Source: Casuarina equisetifolia (Eukaryota > Streptophyta > Magnoliopsida > Fagales > Casuarinaceae). From it: a stretch of 64,000 bases of DNA. Under the pieces are notes generated by a model. That model ran no database searches and was not told where the DNA came from. It worked only from the letters and a program-made list of their open reading frames with translations. Positions within the stretch are counted from its first letter, which is position 1, and every line of letters starts with the position of its first letter. Positions 12,861 to 24,220 of the stretch are shown one piece after another. The stretch is taken from contig CM052358.1 in NCBI GenBank assembly GCA_028551475.1, positions 4,342,501 through 4,406,500 of the forward strand, written 5' to 3'. The position numbers and the translations under genes are program-made.

Positions 12861-13939
12861 ATGTTTTACTCGCGGTCTCACTTGGCGACGAACGGCCCGT
12901 TGGCGATGGTGTGGTGCGCTGCGTATCTGCAGCACTGGCTCCGCAAGTCTCACTTCACCTCCACCAACATCTCCTCCGCCGTCGGTATGAATGACACTCC
13001 CTAAACTCAGTAATAAGGCTTAGTTCCTGACAACATGATGTTAAAAAAAAAAAAGGCGAGGAAGGATACTTTCTTACAAATTTAGTTAACGCTTTGTGAT
13101 TCAAGTTTGTATTTCAGAACAAATCATGTTTTCCGAAGTCCCCATCTCCTTAAGGATGTCAGGCCACCTTCTCTTAGGTGTCGCTTGATTATATTCCAAG
13201 CAAGTTGAATATGCATTTCAAGATTGTACTGCTGTCATGAATAGATTAAAAAAGGCTTTTGCTTCGATCCAGCTCGATTTGACAAAGGATGCAACACAGG
13301 CGCCGGTTCAATCTATCACATTTCCTGAAAAATTTGACCTTGATTCAGTGGATTTGGGTGATGAGTTATATTATGACGGGTCAAAGTTTCAAAATTTCTC
13401 TGCCATTTCTTATTCATTCTGAAATCTTAATTTATATGACAAGATCTTCTTTTTGACTCTTAGGATCCCAGATAATCACCTTAGGAGTCAAGAAGAGATT
13501 ACTTTGACAGGTTATAAAAACAGTTTATTTTTCTTTTCTAGTTACATGCTTCTCCATGAATTTAACTCATAAAATTTTAATTTGCCAGATCCAATTCCTG
13601 TTGGAGGAAGCCCCTACGTTGTTGTTACTTTTTATGATGAGGTGTAATTCCTTTGTCCTTTTTTACCTATGTATTTTGTCTTTGTTTTTTTTCCAACATT
13701 TTTGCCCATGAAAACTTTTTTGTTTGTTTAGGATATCGTGATGGGGGAGTGATCACATCCAGAAATGGTTCCTAGTTCTGATATCCGAATGACGGAAGAG
13801 TATGTCTCCAAACACCACCTAAAATGCTTTTGGTTTTTCCATGAGGAATTGTATAACAATTATTTTATTTTCTTCAAATTACAGGATTTCCACATTACCT
13901 CTAATTAGTGAAAGAGAAGTGCTCAATGGAAGCTGTAGT

Positions 13940-14461
13940 TGTTAGGATTGGTGGAACAATTAGGTTAAAGGGTATGATTGTCATTACAATTAGGAGTCTT
14001 TATGTAATTGTGAAACTAGGAAATATATTCTAGATGTAGTGGATTTCCTAATAGTGTTGAATTAGGATTCTTATCCTTATTCCTAGTAGTGTTAGATTAG
14101 GATTCTTATCCTTATGTGAAAATAAGTTTTTCTAGTAGTATTCAACTAAGATTCCTTCAAGGTTTCTCTATAAATAGGAGAAATATAGAGAAACTTAGTG
14201 GGTAAATTGAGAGATTCCCCATGAGGGGCTAATTGTTGAAGAATGTCCCTCTCATGGATTTAAGTTGATGAGAGAATCCATGAGATGCCTATTTGAGGAA
14301 ATGGAATGTATGAGAAAATCTAATGAGAAAAGACTACAGGAGATTTATGACATTATGATGTTTTGAACCTTTTAAATATGTTGTGTTTGGGTGTGTGCGT
14401 TCTTATATTTGTGTGTTCGATCTCATTGTGATTGATGCGACCTTGTTGAATTCTCCCAACA
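13940..14461. mobile_element. Solo LTR, probably Ty1/copia type, in the cohesin pseudogene
   Basis: The 522-bp block begins TGTTAGGATT and ends TCTCCCAACA, the usual TG...CA ends of a plant LTR. It is flanked by perfect 5-bp target duplications, GTAGT at 13935-13939 and 14462-14466. Removing the block joins host exon sequence GGAAGCTGTAGT to GATGATATGAAC in frame. Inside are a TATA-like CTATAAATAGG at about 14167 and a 35-bp internal tandem repeat (ATTAGGATTCTTATCC twice). No internal region remains, so it formed by LTR-LTR recombination. It is unrelated in sequence to the LTRs at 39.6 and 46.3 kb. Confidence 0.9.
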
Positions 14462-16502
14462 GTAGTGATGATATGAACTTTGGAGATGCTGGTCCAGTAA
14501 ATCAGACGGAAATGTTGGATATGATGGTCACTGATGAAAATATAAATCTAGATGTACCAGAAAGGGAAATACTACGTGACGCTGTCCATGATTTCGGCTT
14601 AGATGGCCTTCCTCCAGTGTTCCCTCATCTTGGAGACAACGTGGCTGAAACAAACCGGTCTTTAGACCAAATCACGAGAGAGAAGGAAACCATATCTCCA
14701 ATCATGGAGGACAACTTAATGTCTGGAGGGCAGTTTTTACCTCCTGAGCAAACGTTCTGGTCCACCTTCAGCTGCTTCCCAGGAAGCTGTTTCATTCGGT
14801 GAGATTAGTGTTCTCATTGTTGTGTCTTAGCATATGTAACATTTTTTCTGAATCCAAACAGTTCTTATTTTTAGGTATGGCAGGGGATTTATCTCCTGGG
14901 CTGGGAATTATTCGACCAACACCACCTGTTAATCAGCCAGAAGAAAGACCAAGGAGGAGGAGGAAGCAGTTCTTTGATCAGTCCGTAGTTTTGAGCAATA
15001 AGTATGGATAATGATGTAACCCAAAGATCGTTTTTCCCTTCTTTGACTAGTTTCTAATACAAGGATGTGAACATTGTAGGGTTATGAGGAAGTCAGTTGA
15101 AGATACTAGTGGCAAATTGCGAAAGAGAAGGGATGCTCCTTGCTCTGCATTGGCTGCATGGAAGTTGAAGAATACCCTTATGATGGAACAAATTTTTCAT
15201 CAGTCTTCACTATCCGGTGAGCGAAGCTTTCCTTTTACCACTTATTTTATTGTTGCCGGCCATCCCAATTTAAGGAACTTGTTATTGAAGAAGTCAGATA
15301 TTTACATGCAGGCTTGTGTACTGATCTATCTGATATCTTCAAGAATGACTACACATCTTCAAAGGCCTATCTGATTGGCTCCGAGGAATCTCTTTCTGGT
15401 CCTAGCACTGAAGCACCTCCTGTTTCAACAACTGACCCTATCCCAGAACACAGGGTTCCACAATCTCCTTCTTCTGCGCCTGAACTTGACATGGAAATTG
15501 AACACCCACGAAATTTTGAAGCCCGTGATAGCAGGCAACTTCTTAACCGAATTTGTGCCTTCTCCAGCCAGATTCACTCCTCTTGTAAGGCATGACTTCA
15601 GTCATGCAACAACCAGTGAGACTGAAGTGCTGCGTGCCCCAGAAGTGGGAGCTTCCCCAGGAGTTTGGAGGTCTGAGCTGGAAAGACCTATGACACCTTC
15701 AGAGGCGCTGCTGGATCTAGAGAACACTGGTTTCCCGGATGTTCCTGGCTTCATGATCTCTGCAGAAGCAGACGTGAGTCATTGTGGTTCCTATCTGCAG
15801 TTTATAGAGATTTTCTTGGTAATAATTAATTATGCCTGTGAGTTTTTCATGTTTCCTTCTCCATTAGCTGCTTTACTGCATCTTTTGGAGAAGTAGAGGT
15901 CGTGTTCTGTTTTATTTTTCTTAATCATTTGAGCCATGCACGCCGGCTTTGCCATTTAGATTACCACAAAGCATGTCACATATATGACATGCGTGCCACA
16001 TTCTTGAAGGCATTTTTCATGATGGTTAAACCGCATGAACTAGGCTTGTTAAATACCCAGCGTTTTAAGGGTATGATGGTTAGATTCTACAATTCACTTT
16101 GGGACATTCTGGTGCTTTGCCTCATGACTTCCATTATGCATAAGCTATATTTAAATTTTAAGGCAAACATTGTTCTGAATCATGGATATTTTGTTATTAC
16201 AGGAACTTAATTTTCTAGAAGCAGATACTAATACACCAACAGGTAGGCCGAATAATGTTTGACACAAGTTTGATTTAGGTGATTCTGTAGGTTTTGGAAA
16301 TTGTTTTCTCAGCAACAAAGTGGGAGAACAAAATCTAGGAGTTTAACTTTTTCTATTATATGACATATCTAATGCTCTTTTCAGGATTTCAAGACATTGG
16401 AGGAGTTGACTTATTGTCTGTGAGAAGCAGGTGCCATGAGAATTTTTATTGGTAATAGTTTGTTAAAGTATATGTTGGTGGACAAAAAAACATATAAAAT
16501 GG

Positions 16503-16558
16503 TGCTGGGGTGCTGGGGTGCTGGGGTGCAGGGGTGCAGGGGTGCAGGGCTGCAGCTC
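16503..16558 (+). repeat. Octamer repeat expansion over a splice acceptor (pseudogene copy)
   Basis: The 8-bp unit TGCTGGGG occurs three times, then TGCAGGGG twice, then TGCAGGGC and TGCAGCTC. Copy 1 has just TGCTGGGG and TGCAGGGC at 2073-2088, where TGCAG is the 3' splice site. The expansion therefore creates several tandem AG acceptors in copy 2. Confidence 0.92.
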
Positions 16559-17183
16559 AATATTTAAAAAGATGTTCTCCAATCAACCCAACATTGGGAG
16601 GTCCATTTGGAGATCTCAGTTTAAACAAAATTTTAGAAGGAAGAACAAGAAAGCTATGTGCTCGAATGTTCTTCGAGACACTGGTAAGTTTCTAAAGTAT
16701 TATCAACATAGGCATGTTTTTCTCAAGAAATCTAAATAAAATGTCTTATCAATTGGAAATGATGAAGGGAAAATATCTTTTGGTTTATTAGTAACATGAC
16801 TAAATATTTTTATATCAAGTTTTTTCAGGATAGGCAGTATTCGGTTAAATGATGTGCATAATCAATTTATTTTACTGAAAGTTGTATTCAAAGGAAATTC
16901 ACTCCACTGAGTACTAGAAAGCCGTGGGATTGTGTAAAATCTTGTCAGCACCGGGTTGGTGCCTTGTGTCACAAACTTAGTAGTTACTATTGAATTTATC
17001 TAAATAATCTCTTTGGTTCCGCATGTAAGAGTCTTGATTTTGTGAAGGTGTGAGTTCATTTTTTTTGTTCACGGTTAATCACAGGTTTTGAAGAGTTATG
17101 GACTAATAGATGTCCAACAAGAAGAACAGTACGGCGATATTAGTTTGAAGCTGACTCCTGCACTTTCCAAAGCTCAAATTTGA

Positions 17184-17939
17184 GTCACAGAGCCATGTGA
17201 TGCGCAGGCCATCGTGTATATAGGTAAGGATCTAATTGCTAAAGTGAAATACAAGGTTTTCTTGATTGGGTCAGAGTTTCACCAAGATATAATAACTAAT
17301 CCTCCATGATCAGTAGTTGACTACCTTAACGGACAAACACATGATTATAACAACTTGTTTTATTAGTATATTGTTGTCTGATTTTGGCCAGTATATTGAG
17401 GAAGAATCTCTGATGAAAGAACCTGTGCAAAAACAAGATAGTCTGAGAAATTTTACAATATTCAATTCTTATATTATCAATGTTGGGCTGGATAAAGGTT
17501 GAACACTGTATAAAACATATGCAGATTGCCTATACAACTAATTATTATGTCACTGAAACATGTGTTTGGCAATAGAATAAATAACTGGGGTTGTTTAACA
17601 CTTCACAGGGACAAGTGCCATGAGAACATAAATTACTTCTTCAGATCATATCGTTTGTTCTGATGTTTGCTGATTTGAAATAACTTGAATTGCAGGTAAA
17701 GATGGCCAAAGGCTTAAATCCTTCAAAAAATGCTGGGCAACTTATCCAGTCAAGCTCTCTAATTTGTAAAAACTACAAGGTGCTTTATTAGCAGATATGG
17801 CTGAAATTGCAACACTGTAACTAGCATGGCAACTTTATTTCATTGACTAGTAGGCTGGAATAGTAGTAACCGTCCTTACAGGGGAAGAAGATGACCCAAA
17901 GAACAAATGCAGTCTCAAATCTGCTCTTGCAATGAAGAG
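17184..17939. other. Pseudogene 3' flank with a 171-bp insertion relative to copy 1
   Basis: It aligns in blocks to 3379-4390. A segment at about 17277-17447 is absent from copy 1, where GGTCAGAG runs directly into AAATTTTACAA. Its borders are TCAGAG and TCTGAG, and no terminal inverted repeat is evident. The block next to the Clot stop codon (GCAGTCTCAAA...GCAATGAA) also matches copy 1 near 4357-4390. Confidence 0.6.
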
Positions 17940-18643
17940 TTACTTTCCAGAAATAAGGGCATCGATTTTGTTTTCGATATGTGCTTCGTGGTCTTCAAGG
18001 CGACCTTGGACTGCATCATTTTCCCAGCGGACCAGTGTTGGAACTCCTGTCAGCTTAAACCTCGAGTCTACCCTCCATGGATGCTGGGGGTTCCTCCATG
18101 TTGGCCGATCTCCAACAAAAGCTCTCAGAAGCACAACATCATCGGATGTTGCCTGCAGCTTCTTGTAGATTACAGGTTCAGCTCTTACACAATCTGAAAA
18201 AGAGGGTTGCATGAATCAAAAATCAGTACATATAAACATGATGATGAACAGTGCCTTACGAACGTGGTCTATTAAGACGAGCTCTTTATACATACTTGTT
18301 CCTTCCGCAAAAAGTGAATACGTAGGATAATCGACGAATTTCAAAAGTACCAGATACACATTTTTATCACAGAACGTTAAGATTATCTAATAACCAAAAA
18401 CCCTACAAAGAATTCGCCAAAAATAAGATGAAGATAAATCAAAAGAATTCTCTGACAGACAAAGGGGAAAAAAGATGATGTATGGTAGCGTCGATCACCT
18501 GGGCACCAGCTGAGAGAGGTGGAAGGGTCTTTGTCAGCCAAGAAAAGTATCAGATTGGCTTTGTTTTGGGGCTGTTCTGCTCTGAACTTCTCAAACACAC
18601 TCTCAAAGCCTGACACAGTGGCGTCCAAGAGCTTCAGCGGCAT
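17940..18643 (-). CDS. Thioredoxin-like protein Clot (TXNDC17/TRP14 family)
   Basis: Clot is a small cytosolic thioredoxin-fold disulfide reductase. Two coding exons on the minus strand: 18643-18499 and 18193-17940, joined inside the active site, total 132 residues, the normal family length. Residues visible in order: MPLKLLDATV, then NLILFLADKDP, the active site WCPDC, VRAEPVIYK, VGDRPTWRNP and the cis-Pro region RFKLTGVPTLVRW. I chose MPLKLL because family members start there; an in-frame ATG at 18713-18715 would add 24 residues without similarity. Its 3' end adjoins the duplicated cohesin flank, so the duplication may have ended at this gene. Confidence 0.94.
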
Positions 18644-18715
18644 TTTTGGGTTTCTCAAATCTACGTTTGGGGAAGACGAATGAATGCCCTTCAACGGATG
18701 AGGAACCCAACCCAT

Positions 18716-19357
18716 AATGTCAGGATCTCCGTTTTATAGGCCAATCCTTGCCGATCACCAAATGACTTCAATGCCCTTGTCTTCTCCTAGAGCCTTTGCT
18801 CCGTTCGATCCCGGCCCCAAACAACAAAGGATGATTCTGATGAGCAGAAAAGAAGGAATTCCTAGCGCGATATTTATGGATATTGTTGCTATTTCTTCAC
18901 ATTGTTTCCTTCTATGTGAATCTCGATTATAATTGCATTAGATTTTCTGAATGAATTTGGTAACATGAACTTAATCTTCCCACTTCTATTTAGCCCTTGG
19001 TTCATAAAGTTTAAGTGAGAAAGTGAGAGTAAGTACTACTTAAAATCTCTTTGGGTGATTATGATGGGAAAGCCTCCTCCTTTTTTGTTTGAGTGCATGT
19101 TTGATAACATTCAATGCAACCAAAGCCTGAAGAACCGAAGGCTTGATTGAGACGTTCATCCCCAACTTGAAGAAACTATCAGGATCACAAGGCACCCATT
19201 TCCCATACAACATGCCTCATACTCTCCCAAAAGACGATCAGAACTATGAAAGAGACAACGTACTAATTCCTGTACAATACATTTCATGGGGAAAAAGCCG
19301 TCTGAATTTTCATACAAAATGGACAAGCTCCAAAAGTCATCATGCTCACCCCTTTTT
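18716..19357. other. Intergenic DNA between Clot and PSRP2
   Basis: It should contain the Clot promoter and the PSRP2 3' UTR. Open frames here (18717-18932, 19143-19475) have no recognisable similarity and overlap the PSRP2 3' end. I see nothing else. Confidence 0.5.
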
Positions 19358-21061
19358 CTACGCCTTGTTTACACGAATTCGTTGCCCTTCTAACAACTGC
19401 AATGAAGAAAGAGTATTAGGAAATCAATTGCGCAAATCAGACTCACAATATTTAACAAGCAAGTCAATTTCCTGAAAACGGTTCCAATTATTATCTGAAA
19501 AACATTCAGGAATCAAACAGAAAGGCTACTGAAGTATAGGAAAGCTAGTCCAATAATCAGAGGCAAGAACAGCAGAGCACACCAATGAATGCTCATATAA
19601 AACCAGCTTGCCTGTGCAAGTGCATATGTTTGTGCATACTCAGGTGTATGAAACTTCAATGAAGTAAAAAAGGAGCAGGGAACAACTTACAGTGTTGTTC
19701 AATGATGAAATAGCAGCTTCTACATCCTCCTCTGAAGAAAACGAAACAAATCCAAACCCACTGGATTTTGAGGTCCCTGGAACCCGTGAAACCTTTGCAC
19801 TAAGAACGTTTCCCTTCTCAGAGAAAAACTCTTTGAGCATATCTGAGGTTACTGTCTTTGCAAGATTTCCCACATAAACCTTGTTGGGGCTGTCAACAAA
19901 TTGGGATTCCTCTGCCTGAAGAAGTGACATATCCACTGTCTGCAAAGGCTTTTCTGTTATGTTTACTTTGATCTCCCGTCCTCCAATTTCCTGTAATTAA
20001 AACCAGATGGAACTCATAAGCCCTTCACCATTAAATCACGAACATGGGAACTGAATCAGGATAACCAATTGTGCAGTGAAAAGCAGGACGTGGCATTATG
20101 TGATTTTTGAATTTCTTCTTAGATGATTTTAACTTACAGTTCCGTTCAGTTTCTCAATTACTGCATTTGCATCCTCAGCTGTCTTCATTGTGACAAAAGC
20201 AAATCGGCGGCTCCTTCCAGAGTACTTATCATACATCACCTATGAACAAAAAGATGGAAAGGAAGTCACCTCAAATTGCAATGGTAAACCCATGAATAGA
20301 ACTAAAGGTCCACTCCAAGAGCAAATCAATGGCTCCTTGAGCAGTACTTATCATACATCAACCATTCAGCTGGATTATACAGAAACCATAGCCCCCCTTA
20401 CAAACTTTAAGTCATGTGAAGGAATAAGACAAGAGGATTGGTTATATATGTGTCCTCCATTAACAACAAATCCATACCCAACCACCACTTCCCAACAAGC
20501 CAGAGAAATCGTCTTGTATCACTGTACATAAACCTATTTTATACAATGCACCATTTTAAGACCATAGTTTGTCCAAAACATATACACACGGAGCCATATA
20601 TAAGAACTCCTAATGTAAGGCATTTTTATTTTTAATCTTTCCAGTAGCAAAACCCGCAAACTCCTGACATTTTATCCTTCACGCGAGAGTGTGTATATCA
20701 GTGTCCAATGCGCTCTAAGCTCAGAAAAAGGAAAAAAAAATACCTCAGCTTTCTCCACAGCACCGTGCTCCTCAACAATCCGGGTAAGCTCGGCGTTGTC
20801 CACGGTCCTCGGAATGTTACCCACATACAATTTCCTCGCAGCCTCCGAGGAGGGGTCAACAGAAGCAACCTGGGTCTCCTCTGCCACAGCGAGGAGCAGA
20901 GTTTGAGGGCGTTTACGAGTGAGAATAAGAGGTAAAGGAGTAAGCTTTGGGAGGGTTTGATACTGGTTTTGGAAGTGAAGCTTCGCTGGTTGACATGGGG
21001 GCTTTGCCGGGTTGTAGAGGAGATTGGGAGGCGAGAGCTGTAGGGATGAGATTGAAGCCAT
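19358..21061 (-). CDS. PSRP2: Plastid-specific 30S ribosomal protein 2 (two-RRM protein)
   Basis: PSRP2 is an RNA-binding protein of the chloroplast small ribosomal subunit. Exons on the minus strand: 21061-20744, 20239-20138, 19990-19691 and 19396-19358, total 252 residues. MASISSLQLSPP starts a Ser/Pro-rich plastid transit peptide of roughly 70 residues. RRM1 has RNP2 KLYVGNIP and RNP1 RRFAFVTM, and RRM2 has KVYVGNLA and SGFGFVSF. The tiny last exon encodes LLEGQRIRVNKA. The linker VNITEKPLQTVD and the whole order match Arabidopsis At3g52150 as I remember it. An in-frame upstream ATG at 21137-21139 would add 26 residues but spoils the typical MAS transit-peptide start. The gene diverges from RPL6 across a shared promoter. 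Confidence 0.95.
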
Positions 21062-21455
21062 GTCTTTTCCTCTTGTTGCAGGAGCAAGCTGGAACTGATC
21101 CAGGAGATACAGCAAGGAAAGAGCCGGTCGGGGAGACAAAGAGTTTATCTTTCACATTATCTTTTTTTTTTTTTTAACTTAAAATATTTTTGAACAAAAT
21201 ATCTTTTACTCTTTAAAAGGGTATAAAAGATATTTTATAATGATTAATTTTTTTAAAATAAAATATAAATAATCTGAAAGCCCAAGCCCCTTTAGCCTGA
21301 AACGGGCCTCCTCTTAAGCCCATGAACATCGTTTTGGTCTCTTCCATCCCGACTTGCCTTATAAATATAGCTCTAGGGTTTTGTGAATGCGCCTCTCATT
21401 TTCGTTCACTCGCGGCGAACCAGAGGTTTTTGGTGAAGAGAGCAGAGGGCTATCA
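21062..21455. promoter_or_regulatory. Bidirectional promoter between PSRP2 and RPL6
   Basis: The two ATG codons are 394 bp apart. The region holds two site II-type elements (AGCCCA, reverse of TGGGCT) at 21279-21284 and 21317-21322, and GGGCC at 21304-21308. A TATA box lies at about 21358-21368 (CTTATAAATATAG), followed by a telo-box (TAGGGTTT) at 21374-21381. Site II plus telo-box is the known signature of plant ribosomal-protein promoters. The elements lie nearer RPL6; a T-rich tract and AT-rich DNA lie on the PSRP2 side. Confidence 0.8.
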
Positions 21456-23348
<1,893 letters not shown>

Positions 23349-24220
23349 ATTAGACTCCAGCAAGTGTTTATTTCGTCTTCTTGTTTTTTCTTTTGCTTGA
23401 ACTTGGTCTTAGCAGATGTACTCTTCAAGTTCCATTCAGAATAGACAGCTAAATTTTGTGTCAGGTGATACTTTGTTTAAGGTGGTTTTCCTTTTACCAA
23501 TTTTGGTTGTGAGGATGCGAAGTGCGACCGATTAAGGATATATATTGTCTTGTTCTTAACTTGCATTCAAATTTACTTGTGATTGCCTGTTAACTTGAAA
23601 GCTAAAACTGCCATTTAGTGACGGCGTAGTTGAAAACTGGTGGTGAGATGTCAAACTTAACGCGGCTGGCATCGTGGTTGTGGGATTGCCCTTGAATTTC
23701 CTAGTTTAACTTTCGAGTTTGGCTTTATATATCTAGATTTCTGTTTGATATGGTCTCGCGATTAATCATTAATTCAACATTGATAATTGGCACGCGTCAT
23801 TACTCTGCTTGTTCAACGATGGAAATATGCGAGGAATGCAGCCAAACGTCGTGTGGAAAGGAAAAATTCCTGGTATTTGGTTCTGGTTCTGGTTCTGGTT
23901 CTCGAAAAATGTTCAGCCTTGTTGTAGCCAACAAGAATCAAAGAAGAAAGAAGGTATGTTTCTAGCTAGTGATTAGGAAATAATTGGAAGGAAGAAACAC
24001 CCTTCAACGTGAACTTTGTAAAATCAGCCGTGAATACAATCAGAAAGTACTTTATATTGAGCTTCTGCTTTCTACCTTCTGTGTATGATCACAATGTGTT
24101 ACGTTCCGAAAATAAAAAACAAAGGAAACAAATGGTTAAAACGTGTACTGAAACTTGGGCAAGACAGACAGGATGAAAGTGGTAAGCGAGGCATGAACTT
24201 TGGTTGTCCAAGAATTAGTA
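23349..24220. other. Intergenic DNA between convergent RPL6 and MCTP genes
   Basis: It holds the two 3' ends. GGTTCT is repeated four times at 23879-23902. A 71-codon frame over this repeat (23750-23965) reads a GSGSGS run and is not credible as a gene. Confidence 0.6.

Larger units (their letters stand above)
12861..17183 (+). pseudogene. RAD21/SYN3-like cohesin pseudogene (second copy)
   Basis: This copy keeps the kleisin start MFYSRSHLATNGPLAMVWCAA, the second exon (EQIMFSEVPISLRMSGHLL) and the whole C-terminal half through the winged helix (LCARMFFETL, YGLIDVQQEEQYGDI). Introns are retained, so it arose by DNA duplication rather than retrocopying. It is broken. An in-frame TGA at 13186-13188 replaces what is probably a CGA. 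Relative to copy 1 there is a one-base gain near 14750 followed by a deletion that removes the end of that exon, and another frame change near 15535. A further stop lies near 13751, and a solo LTR interrupts one exon. Exon sequence differs from copy 1 by roughly one base in ten by eye. Because it retains the gene's start, it indicates what the N-terminus of copy 1 looks like upstream of the window. A short read-through product cannot be excluded, but a full kleisin is impossible. Confidence 0.9.

Noticed and set aside
20190-20635. Plus-strand frames of 113 and 65 codons inside PSRP2
   Set aside because: They lie across intron and exon sequence of a well-supported minus-strand gene and have no similarity.
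23750-23965. 71-codon frame containing GSGSGS
   Set aside because: Product of a GGTTCT hexamer repeat in a short convergent intergenic region.
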